NCBI GenBank assembly: GCA_018873225.1
Contig: JAEILZ010000002.1
Location: 4,030,001 to 4,094,000 of the forward strand
Direction: 5' to 3'
Length of the DNA stretch: 64,000 bases
DNA from: [Phialemoniopsis] sp. UDSM-2020
Taxonomy: Eukaryota > Ascomycota > Sordariomycetes > Thyridiales > Thyridiaceae
In this document: positions 1-8,931 of the stretch, piece by piece
How the letters are laid out: the number at the start of each line of letters is the position of its first letter
Numbering within the stretch: position 1 is the stretch's first letter
Position numbers and translations under genes: made by a program
The notes under the pieces: model-generated
Told to the model about the DNA's origin: nothing
Seen by the model: only the letters and a program-made list of their open reading frames with translations
Databases searched by the model: none

Positions 1-163
1 CTAAAGGATTGCGTTTGCCCATGTGCATGATCTGAATTAACTACCCAGCACTACCTGGTTTGAGATGTGGTAAGACCTGTCTTCAAAGATCACCGAAGCC
101 ACACTGTGTCTCATACCAGTCGCATTCTATACATTGAACTCACAGACTCGGCGGCTTGCTTTC

Positions 164-1532
164 CTAGTGACGAGCAATCTCGGTCAACTCATCGTCATCT
201 CCCAGCTTCTTCCAATCACTGCCTTTCCCGAACACGCTTTTGATAGTTTTGAACAGACCTGGCATATGGGCTTCGGGTCCCACCAAGATTCTTCCCGGAT
301 GTACAAGAGCAAAGGAGAGAATGGCTAGGAACATAGGTGCGGCCTCAAGTGCATAGAAGTAGGCTTCCTGTGTCAGCAGAGGGTTCGTTTGGTCATTGCT
401 TCCCCGAGAAAACTCGATTAGACGGAAGATGATTCGGACCTAGTATCAGTCAGCATTGCTGACTCTCTGCCAATCCGCTGCCGGTTGGGGTCATACCGTG
501 ATCAATGCTAGCGACGCGTATAGCACTAAAAGTAAGGGTTTCCAGCCATTTCCCGTGGACATCGGAGAAGAAGTGGTGCGGCTCATTATGCTGTGAAACT
601 TGCCCGCCAAGATGAGGAAAATGACAATGAAGAACTGCTGGATACCAATGCCGCCCATATAGATGTGAATGGCTCGCAGTTGGTCCTCCAGTGGTGATGA
701 AGGACCGGCCATGCTGCCACCAACCAGCTGGATAACAAACGATGCAATGTCCAAGAAGACGAAGATCGCAGCGATAATGGGTGCGGGTATCGAGAAAAGG
801 GATCGAGAGGGGACGAAATAGTAGATCATTCTCCCCAGAAGCATGTAGTCGAACGCGTTGACCCCTGAACCCTCTCTTGTTAGTAATTGCAATTATATTG
901 CAGACATGGGGAACTTACAGAGAGGAGCTAGCAGAATAAAGATCTGATAGACCAGATATATGCCACGGTTCTGCTGGTCACGAGTGCTCAAAGATCTGAA
1001 GGTGAAAGCCGCCGTTTCCCATATGCTTGCCATGATGATCACCCAGCAAAACGTCTGTTTTCGGGCCCATTTGCGCTCCTGGTCAGCCCTTGGCAGATGT
1101 ATCCCACAGTGGCATGAGGGGACGGACCTTTCTGTAGTGTGCTGCTTGCCAGATGTGCACGGCAGTGAGGAGCGCGAACAACACGGCGAAGACAGTCGCG
1201 GCTTCGAAGCTGGGGTAGTACTTCCAGATCGCCCCACAGCTGCCCGGCGGTACATGGCCATTTTTGTCAGGGGTTATCGTCTGTACACAGGTTGGGATGG
1301 CGAGTGTTATTGTCTTCTCGGGGATCGTGACGTGGGATTCGGTAACTCCGGTGATGACAATGAGCTTTGTCGAGATCGAGTTGATGCTGGTAGGGACAGC
1401 CTGACCTGACGTGATGATAGAAGCTTGTTGCTCATCTCGTCGCTCAAGGAGGCTGGCTGTAGGTGAAGGGGTAGGTATTGCGCCTACAAAGATTGTTGAG
1501 GTGACAAGGAGAAAGAGAGGAAAGATATGCAT
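164..1532 (-). CDS. RTA1-domain (lipid-translocating exporter family) membrane protein
   Basis: Four exons (1532-1128, 1054-919, 864-497, 439-164) join in frame to 394 codons. Intron 1 is 73 nt and has a GCTGAC branch point. The start is chosen because it gives an N-terminal hydrophobic signal-like segment (residues 1-20), followed by a Ser/Thr-rich extracellular stretch of about 85 residues. The first RTA1 helix lies near residues 108-129 (YYPS..., ending AVHIWQ), followed by several more helices. Conserved RTA1 features include an FCWVIIM...WE helix, FRLIEFSRG and a late Glu-rich helix (EAYFYALE). RTA1/RSB1 relatives are seven-helix plasma-membrane proteins linked to sphingoid-base export and azole or 7-aminocholesterol resistance, but most fungal paralogues are uncharacterised. 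The long N-terminal extension is not in yeast RTA1. Family assignment is confident; substrate is unknown. Confidence 0.85.
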
Positions 1533-1895
1533 CTTGTCTGATGTTTGAAGTGAATGGTGATACGATGAACACCTAGAAACTAGGGCACTCGACAATTAAA
1601 TACCATTCGAAGACCTACTAGATGTGATACAGTAGTCTGTTGCCTCCATGCATGCAGGGTCTAGCCACGGCGGCGTCAATGCTTGGGCCCTCGGATTCAT
1701 CCTTCATGGACCCATACACTAGTGTCTTCGGCCCTGAGCTGAGGGCGCAGTACCCCTGACATCTTGCCTCTTTCGTCACAAAACCCGAATCGTCCAATAA
1801 AACTGCACGAACTGCAGATGGTAAGGCGCATTTGAGGAATGCAAAGCATTCATTAGACGTACAATCATTGCGTGTTCTATTTGGCGCAGGCTGTC
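1533..1895. other. Intergenic, no gene recognised
   Basis: Lies between the 5' end of the RTA1 gene and the 3' end of the Zn2Cys6 gene, both on the minus strand. It should hold the RTA1 promoter and the upstream gene's terminator. The short open frames here show no family signature. Confidence 0.6.
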
Positions 1896-3433
1896 TCAGA
1901 TCTCTATCCATTCTTGCACTACCCTAACGTTTCCACCTTCTCCTGGAAATAGAAACGCGACAGTCTTTCCTGATGAGCCTATTTGATCTCCCTGGTCCAT
2001 AAGCGAGTCCATGACACGCGACGAACTAGGCGGCATTGACCAGTCCTCCACTCCGGACGCGCTTCTAGCAGTCAGCTCATTCATGGATAGGCCGTGCTCC
2101 ATCTCAATCACCCGCCGACAGACGGCATCCATCACGTCAAAGTTCCAGAGGTGCTCGCGCCGTATTGCCAGCGCCCTCATGAGCCTCAGAGCCTCCAATC
2201 GAGTTTTCAAATCTCTACACTTGATCACGACAAAGTACAATAAAGGCATAAAGCCTATGTCAAACGTGAACTTTGGCGCAACGGCCTTTACGCTCGCGAG
2301 CCGTGGCACTTGCGATGAAAGGGCTACAGCTCTTCGAAAGTCTTCGATGCTGGAGTCATAAGCGACTTCGTCTCCGTCAAAGACATTGCGAACCCATATC
2401 TTGGCAACGATGTGTTTTACTTCGAGGGTCACACACTCGAGCCGGACCTGCGGCGACATTGGAGCTGAAGACTTTAGATGGAGGAACCTGCTTTCCCAAT
2501 GCCTCAAAGCGAGCTTCAGATCACTCTGTTCCTCGAGAAATTCACTCGGGATCTCCGTTCTCTGACTGACACCCAAGCGATACTCGTTTCCTTGTCTCAC
2601 TAGCCTTATTGATCGATTGACGAGAATGTCAAGATATTGTTGCAGGTCGTGCATGCTGGGAGATGTGTCGCTGAGTGGAAGTAGTTCGTTGGCACCGGCC
2701 ACTTGAGGAAAGTTGTTGGGCGTAAAGCCCCAGAAGAAGGGTATGAAGCTCAAACGGCAGAAGTAATCCCGTATGTCGTTCATCCAAGACTTCTGGGTGT
2801 CGCTTTGAAGAAATTTCTTGAGGATAAGGATGCCATGGCGAAGATGCTCGACAGCTCGGTTGACGTCGCCCCGCAGACACTCGATACAAATGAACAGGAT
2901 ACAGGCCAGCAGGATGACGTGTTCGTCACTACTCGATACAAGGTGTGAGATGGAGTGATTGTAGTGTCGAATGGACATTTGTTCACGCTGTGTCGTCTTC
3001 AGGCCAAAGTCCTCGTAGAGTGAGCTGATTGCTATCGTCGCATGCCGCACTGCAGCAATGCCCGCTCCAGCTTGCCACACGAACCTGGTCCAGAACTAAT
3101 TGCTGAGCTGTCCGGAAATGGCGGGGGCCACGACTAGGTGGAAGTACTCGAGCGCCCTGGCTTCACTGTCCCTGACACGCGGTGTTGGAGTGACGGAGAT
3201 CACACTCCAGGGCGCTGCGACAGGCTGGGTGGCGCCCACAGGAGCATAGCCGTCGCACTTCCTACCGGTGCTAGTGCACCTTACGCACGCAGGCCGGGCT
3301 TCGTCACATTTGATCTTGCGTATCCTGGAGAGATGCGTCAGTCTGTCAATGCTAGAGCTCGGATCTGGCGGTCCGTGACCCACTTGCAAGTAATGCAACC
3401 TGTCTTTGCCTTTCGTTGTCCCTTTCGGGCCAT
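1896..3433 (-). pseudogene. Zn(II)2Cys6 transcription factor interrupted by an in-frame TAG
   Basis: Exon 1 (3433-3384) and exon 2 (3324-1896), split by a 59-nt intron, encode a textbook binuclear zinc cluster with Cys at residues 13, 16, 23, 30, 33 and 40. A linker and a roughly 400-residue regulator body follow (LEYFHLVVAPAISGQL, then FWTRFVWQAGAG and RHATIAISSLYEDF). These two halves sit in the same frame but are separated by TAG at 3096-3098, codon 93. The stop falls inside the conserved stretch, and no plausible intron removes it: the only local GT...AG choices are about 40 nt and would delete conserved residues. CAG to TAG is a single C-to-T change, so a point nonsense mutation, RIP-type change or base-call error are all possible. 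Without the stop the product would be about 490 residues. It would probably regulate neighbouring genes such as the adjacent sulfatase, which is inference. Confidence 0.75.
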
Positions 3434-3878
3434 TTTGTCAGGCGGCAAGGCGGGTGCTTGATCGATTCGAACTGATTCAGGGGCGGCCTGCTCTGGAAAG
3501 ATGCATTGGGACAAACTGAGCGATCATGCCCGCTCCCTCCAGATAAAGGGAGGGTTTTGGTGAAGTTGTCAGTGGAGAACGACAGTGGCTTGGCGTAAAG
3601 ATGTGCTAAGTTTGAGGCGGCGTTCTTGGGAACACAGCTCTGGGTCCTCGACAGGGATAAACCGAACGGACCAATAACAGCATTTGGAACCTGGTACAGT
3701 ATCCATAATTCCTGATGTCTCGGGATCGGGATGGTATCTCACTGTCTTCTACACACAAGACTTGCAAAGCAGTATGGCAATGCCTCGTAATATTATGCAC
3801 TTTTTAGTTTTTTTTGTCGTCTATGGCTCTTGGCGTACTCAGCCATCCTCAAAACTTGAGTTCAACAGACACGGCTCC
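3434..3878. other. Intergenic, promoter region of the Zn2Cys6 gene
   Basis: A gap between two minus-strand genes. It contains short A/T-rich runs near 3790-3815 that may belong to the sulfatase 3' end. No gene is recognised. Confidence 0.5.
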
Positions 3879-5567
3879 CTAACGAGCCCCGTTGCTGCCA
3901 TTCGTAAGCGTCGCCTCCGGTCTGACGCCGTTCTGCTCGCTGTACTTGACGCCTTCGGGGAGTGCCTTGGCACGTCCTGTAAGTCGTAGGTGGACAGGGT
4001 CATCGCCAATCTCCTCCATCTTACACTCCAGCAGCTTCGTCATGTGTCGTACGACCTCCTCATGCTCCGGGTCATTATAGATGTTGAAAAGCTCCAGCGG
4101 GTCCTTTTCGCAGTCGAACAGCTCCCACTCCTTCTCTTCCTCCTCCTCGGTGTTCTCAGCCTTGCCGGGCCGTGCCCCCAAGACACCGAGCGCCTCGTTA
4201 TACCAGTAGATCAGCTTGTACCGGCAGTCGCGGACACCATAGTGTGCGTACGCTTGGTGGATGACATCGTTGTGCATCCAATAGCGGTGGTAGGCCACCT
4301 GCTGCCAGTCTTCTGGAGTTTTGCCTTGGAGAAGGGCCCGGAAAGAGAGACCCTGCATGTAGTTGGGCACTCTCAAGCCTGCCAGGTCCAAGAACAAAGG
4401 AGCGAAATCGACATTGCAGATGATGTCGTCGCAGACACTAGCCGCTTGGATCTCGGCTGGGAAGCGGGCAAGGAAGGGCATCTGAAACGATTCCTCGTAC
4501 ATGAATCGCTTATCAAACCAGCCATGTTCACCCAAAAAGAAGCCCTGGTCTGAGGTATAGATCACAAGCGTGTTCTCAGCCAGTCCGTTTTGGTCCAGAT
4601 ACTCCAGCATCCGGCCCACGTTGTCGTCGACAGACTGGATAACCCGGAGGTATCGCTGCATATAGCGCTGAAACTTAAAGGCTGACAGTTCGGCCCCGTT
4701 CTTGAACGTGAAAACTGTGCCGTCCTCTTTGTCGATGAGCTTGACACTAGGATCGGTAGGAACCTTGCGCTGATTCGAGCCCGACTCTTGCTTTACGCGC
4801 GTGCCGAGGCGGTTGCCGCCCTCAGGCTGCACCAGCCCAAGATCCTGGTAGGTCAGGTCCTCGGCTACGCGCATCTTGGCAACGCGTGCCGCCTTGGCGC
4901 GGTTCCTGTAGTCGTCGTTGTACGTCTCGGGCACCTTGATGGGCTTGTCGGCATACAAGCCCTTGTGCTTCTCGTCGCACTCCCAGGACCGGTGGGGCGC
5001 CTTGTGGTGGCACATCAAGAAGAAGGGCTTGTCCGAGTCCTTGGTCTCGTCAAGCCAGTTCAGAGACTTATCGGTGATGATGTCTGTAACGTATCCTTCC
5101 TCGTCGACTTCGATGCCTGGGGCGTCGGGCTTGGCCCGGTTCATCTCGATGAACTCCGGGTCCCAGTAGTCGCCCTGCCCAGGTAGCACCGACCAGTAAT
5201 CGAATCCCGTGGGCTCATGGTCGTAGCCTTCTCCCAGATGCCACTTGCCAACCATGGCTGTCCGGTAGCCGCCTGCACGTAGATGCTTGGCTACGTTGGG
5301 CATGTGCTTGTTGATCTTGTTGTCCAGGGTCATCACGCCGTTAACGTGATTATGCGTGCCGGTCAGAATTGCAGCCCTCGACGGCGTGCAGATGGAGTTT
5401 GTGACATAGCAGTGGTTGAACTTCATGCCCTCAGTGGCCAGCCTATCGATGTGTGGCGTGTGGTTGATTCCCGCACCGTAGGCGCTTATGGCTTTCGACG
5501 CGTGATCGTCCGCCATGATGAACAAGATGTTGGGCCTCTTGGACGCCATCTTGTCAGTTGCGTGCAT
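3879..5567 (-). CDS. S1-family sulfatase, apparently cytosolic
   Basis: A single exon of 562 codons from ATG 5567; an internal ATG at 5549 (MASKRPN) is an equally good start. The open frame extends upstream to 5810, but that part looks like 5' leader. The protein opens with RPNILFIMADDH, the metal-binding Asp pair of the alkaline-phosphatase-fold sulfatases. It carries the C-T-P-S-R formylglycine signature at Cys60, then TAMVGKWHLG, PFFLMCHHKAPH and YTSDQGFFLGEHGW. The C-terminus has the usual WELFDCEKDPLELFN segment. No signal peptide is visible, unlike the second sulfatase at 29.8 kb. The family hydrolyses sulfate esters; fold and motif order resemble bacterial glycan sulfatases, so a sulfated sugar is possible. 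It is divergent from a hexose-type transporter, which supports uptake-then-desulfation; this is inference. Confidence 0.9.
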   Translation of the reverse strand: MHATDKMASKRPNILFIMADDHASKAISAYGAGINHTPHIDRLATEGMKFNHCYVTNSICTPSRAAILTGTHNHVNGVMTLDNKINKHMPNVAKHLRAGGYRTAMVGKWHLGEGYDHEPTGFDYWSVLPGQGDYWDPEFIEMNRAKPDAPGIEVDEEGYVTDIITDKSLNWLDETKDSDKPFFLMCHHKAPHRSWECDEKHKGLYADKPIKVPETYNDDYRNRAKAARVAKMRVAEDLTYQDLGLVQPEGGNRLGTRVKQESGSNQRKVPTDPSVKLIDKEDGTVFTFKNGAELSAFKFQRYMQRYLRVIQSVDDNVGRMLEYLDQNGLAENTLVIYTSDQGFFLGEHGWFDKRFMYEESFQMPFLARFPAEIQAASVCDDIICNVDFAPLFLDLAGLRVPNYMQGLSFRALLQGKTPEDWQQVAYHRYWMHNDVIHQAYAHYGVRDCRYKLIYWYNEALGVLGARPGKAENTEEEEEKEWELFDCEKDPLELFNIYNDPEHEEVVRHMTKLLECKMEEIGDDPVHLRLTGRAKALPEGVKYSEQNGVRPEATLTNGSNGAR

Positions 5568-6408
5568 CTTGGAGTTGGCTGAAACTCTCTCGAAGCTCGT
5601 CACAGCACTGGATCTCCAATGGTTGAGGTGGGTAGAGACCAAGTGTGAAGCTGACGAGGCGGCGGTATGGCTCGAGTGACCGCGTATTTGAGAGATGCTA
5701 GGGAGTTGGTGCTTAAGCTTGGAGGCTCTTGGAAATCGCGCAACCGAGAGTACAACCTCTGGACAGAAGCATTCGATATCACGATACTGTGAGCTGAGGG
5801 ATGGTGTCAACTACCGACACACAGTGCCCGGTCGTAAACTCGGATGTCGGCCTCCTCCGAACATCGCAGCTGCTTCTCCACACAAGCAATAGAGGTGCGT
5901 CAAAGAATTCTACGGCTGGCTTGTGGAGCCCTCGGCTCTTCGATCTGACATCGCAAGAGGTGGTTCACTCATTTTGCAGGTCCCGTGTGAGCGCCGCCAC
6001 TGACCATGGTGGGGACATTATGGCGGAAGTCGGTCTCGGATGTCTCAACTCGGCCTAGACTGTCCCCATATCCAGAGCCGGGGCTCCAGATCTCGTCTCG
6101 GTACTAGCGGATCAGTCCAGATCATTCCCACACCTTGCTGGTGCCTCCTGATCCCCGGGATGGTGCCACGATTAACGGCAAATCTTTGTGTTGAGTCCAA
6201 GTCCTGGAAAGACTCGGAGTCATGGCTCGGCACATTCAAAGTCATCTTGCACGCGTGTCGCGACCATGTGTGTTGGCCTAAACAAGAATCTGCAAGGCCT
6301 TCATAAAGTCGATCATGGTCCTCTCTCGTAGAAAAATGTCTGAACATCCGGACAGTCTCTGAAACAAGTCAATCGAATTGAACAAGGCCGAAGAACCGTG
6401 CTGTAATA
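5568..6408. promoter_or_regulatory. Shared divergent promoter, sulfatase / MFS transporter
   Basis: An 841-bp region separates the starts of the minus-strand sulfatase and the plus-strand transporter, so both promoters must lie here. It contains a CGG-N6-CCG inverted triplet at 5848-5859, the spacing bound by Ppr1-type Zn2Cys6 dimers. No gene is recognised in it. Confidence 0.45.
5848..5859. promoter_or_regulatory. Candidate Zn2Cys6 binding site, CGG-N6-CCG
   Basis: An inverted CGG pair with a six-base spacer inside the divergent sulfatase/transporter promoter. Zn2Cys6 dimers typically bind such triplets, and two such regulators flank this region. Chance occurrence in 841 bp is quite possible, so this is only a candidate. 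Confidence 0.3.
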
Positions 6409-8162
6409 ATGTCGCAAAGACTCGGCACATTCCGTGCAGTCTACCTTGTAGCCTTGTGCTGCGTTGGTTCCTTCTTGTTCGCCTACGACACTGGGATTGT
6501 TGGCGGCATTCTTACCTTCAAGAGTTTCCAGCGAGACTTCCGATACGCTGCCAAGGATAAGGCCAATGTCGGATCCAACTCGACAAGTCTCTTACAGGCC
6601 GGTGGTAAGTCTCAACCAAGACGTGATGATCATGTTCATAGAAGGAGGTGCTGACAGCATAATGCATCAAACAGCCTTCTTTGCCTGCTTCTTCATCTGG
6701 CCCTTTACGGCCAGATACGGTCGACGATGGTCCCTCGTTCTCTCCTCGGCTATTTTCTGCGTCGGTGCAGTCATCCAAACCTTGAACACACATTCAATCG
6801 GAGCGTTCTATGCCGCCCGCGTCATCAGTGGCGTCGGAGTCGGAATGGCAACCGTGATTATCCCCATGTACTCGGCTGAGATGGCACCAAAGAACATCCG
6901 CGGCATGCTGGGGTCTATGTTCCAGTTCTTCTTTACTTTGGGTGTCATGACCTCGTACTGGATTGATTATGCCGTGGCCAAGCATATATCCGATGACAGT
7001 ACGGCACAGTGGCAGATCCCTGTCGGTCTGCAATTGGTTCCTGGTGCTATTCTGGGTCTAGGGATGCTTCTGACCAAGGAAAGCACCCGATGGCTGGCCA
7101 AGAAGGGCCGCAGAGAGGAGGCTCTCAAGTCCTTGATCTGGTCCGTGGTGGAGACACTCCAGCGGTGCGAGACGAGTATGTGCAAGCCCTTCTTGCTATT
7201 ATGTGTTTGGAAGAGTAATTACTGATTGTTGTACGGCAGATTCGCCGAAATCATCGCGAGTATCGAAGAAGAGGAGAGAATCAAATCGGGCGTTACCTGG
7301 AAGGAACTTCTCCAGCCTATCAATCGGTACCGGGCTTTTTTGATCGTAGCCCTCCAGATTGGGGTTCAGCTTACGGGCAACACGTCTATGGCCTACTGTA
7401 AGGGTTCTTCTAGTCGCTCATATGAATAGAGGAAGGCTAATCGTATCAACAACAGATGCGCCTCAGATCTTCTCCCTCGTCGGCGCCGGGCAAGACAACC
7501 TACTACTCACTGGTTTCTTTGGCTTCGTCAAGGTTATTGCTTGCCTCTTCTTCTTACTATTCCTTGTCGAGCGCATTGGCCGCCGTGGTTCCCTCATGGC
7601 TGGTGCCTTCCTCATGGGCATGTACATGCTTATCGTCGCCATCCTCACCGTCAAGTTCCCGCCTGACCCGAAGGCTGGTCTCACCTCATCCTCCATCGCA
7701 TCCCTCACTATGATCTACCTCGAGGCGATGAGCTACAACATCTCCTGGGGTCCTGTACCTTGGGTATACATGGGCGAGATCTTCCCGACTCGGATCCGCG
7801 AGGCTGGCGTCGCCATCGGTACCTCGACCCAGTGGCTGTTCAACTTTGTCTTCTCGCAGGCTACGCCTCATGCTGTGCAGAACCTCGGCTGGAGAACGTT
7901 CCTCATGTTTTCAATCTTCAACTTTGCCCTTGTTGTCTTTGTTTGGTTCTTTATCAAGGAGACAAAGGGCAAGTCTCTGGAAGAAATGGAAGAGCGTGCG
8001 TTGCTCCCTCCCTTTGGCCCTGTTGACATGCTAATTTGGTTGATAGTCTTCGCGCGTCGCCTTGGTGTTTCTCGAGACAACGAGGCCGTAGTCGACACTC
8101 AAGTCGACTCCGATGTCAAGCACGAGAGCCACGAGCAGCAGGCACAAGCTGAGCACCGATAG
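6409..8162 (+). pseudogene. MFS hexose-type transporter with a one-base frameshift
   Basis: Five exons (6409-6604, 6675-7175, 7240-7397, 7456-7995, 8047-8162) encode a sugar-porter MFS of about 503 residues. Seen are FAYDTGIVGG in helix 1, ARYGRRWS, a variant of the PESPRWL loop (KESTRWLAKKGR), NISWGPVPWVYMGEIFPTRIR, and the KETKGKSLEEMEE end of the family. Exon lengths sum to 1511 nt, one short of a multiple of three. The break is at about 7139-7143: ...SLIW runs directly into VRGGDTPAVRDE in the next frame, as though one G of TGGGTC were lost. Intron 4 is 51 nt, so it can be misread as coding. Either the gene is disabled or the base is a consensus error in a G run. Its place divergent from a sulfatase suggests a sugar or sulfo-sugar substrate, which is inference. 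Confidence 0.8.
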
Positions 8163-8931
8163 GAATAACCAAAAATTAGGACATTGTGCGATTGCCGATG
8201 TCCTTTTCGACGTTCATGTCACCAGAATTGGTACACAGTGATTCAATAGGACGGAAGCAGATGAACCACAACTATTCGTAACGGGAAATACTGGCGTCTA
8301 TTAGGTAGATATGGTAGGCAACCCAAGCCGTTACACACTTTCCGAGAGGGCCTTGTCCCGGGTTCGGCCCCTGTCACAGTTGATGAGTTGGAGAGTCCTG
8401 GTCAGTTCGCGGTGCTTGTCCGATGTAGATCGTCCTCCCCACATCGCCCTCCATTCCATGTCATGCCAAGTGCGCTTCGACTAGCGCTGGAAGGGATGAA
8501 TTGCGGGCCAGAACCTCCATGGCTCTCGAGTTCTCCCCACGGGCCAGTGACTACTTTGCGCCGGTCGGCTTTCGCTTCCTCGCTAGCGAGGTTCGACTTT
8601 AGGTGGTCATATGGCACCACTACCCCAAATTTTCAGCGCCGACCCTTTCTACAGGGCTGTCTTCTCCACACTCCATCCTCTTCGCTCTCTTCCTCACCTT
8701 CTTCGTTCTACATTCTAAGCTCTTTGCCGATGTTCTGTTCTTGACCAAGGGATGACCCATACTCGATGCACCCACAGGAGTCGTAAACGTACTTTCAAGT
8801 TCGTCGTTGGTCATTCCATGGCTTGATAACCGCACCGAACCTAGGCCGGGCGACGATGCTCATCGACTTCTAAGACCGAACCGAGACTGCAACTAAATGC
8901 CCGTAGAATCTTCGGGTCCCTGACAGGAGAA
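8163..8931. other. Intergenic, leader of the double zinc-cluster regulator
   Basis: A 769-bp gap between two plus-strand genes. It should hold the transporter terminator and the promoter or long 5' leader of the regulator at 8932. No gene or repeat is recognised. Confidence 0.5.

Noticed and set aside
3100..3150. Intron that would remove the TAG in the Zn2Cys6 gene
   Set aside because: Only about 40 nt long, no branch point, and it would delete conserved residues on both sides of the stop.
8355..8375. tRNA B-box-like sequence
   Set aside because: Lacks the GGTTCGA core and no cloverleaf partner was found nearby.
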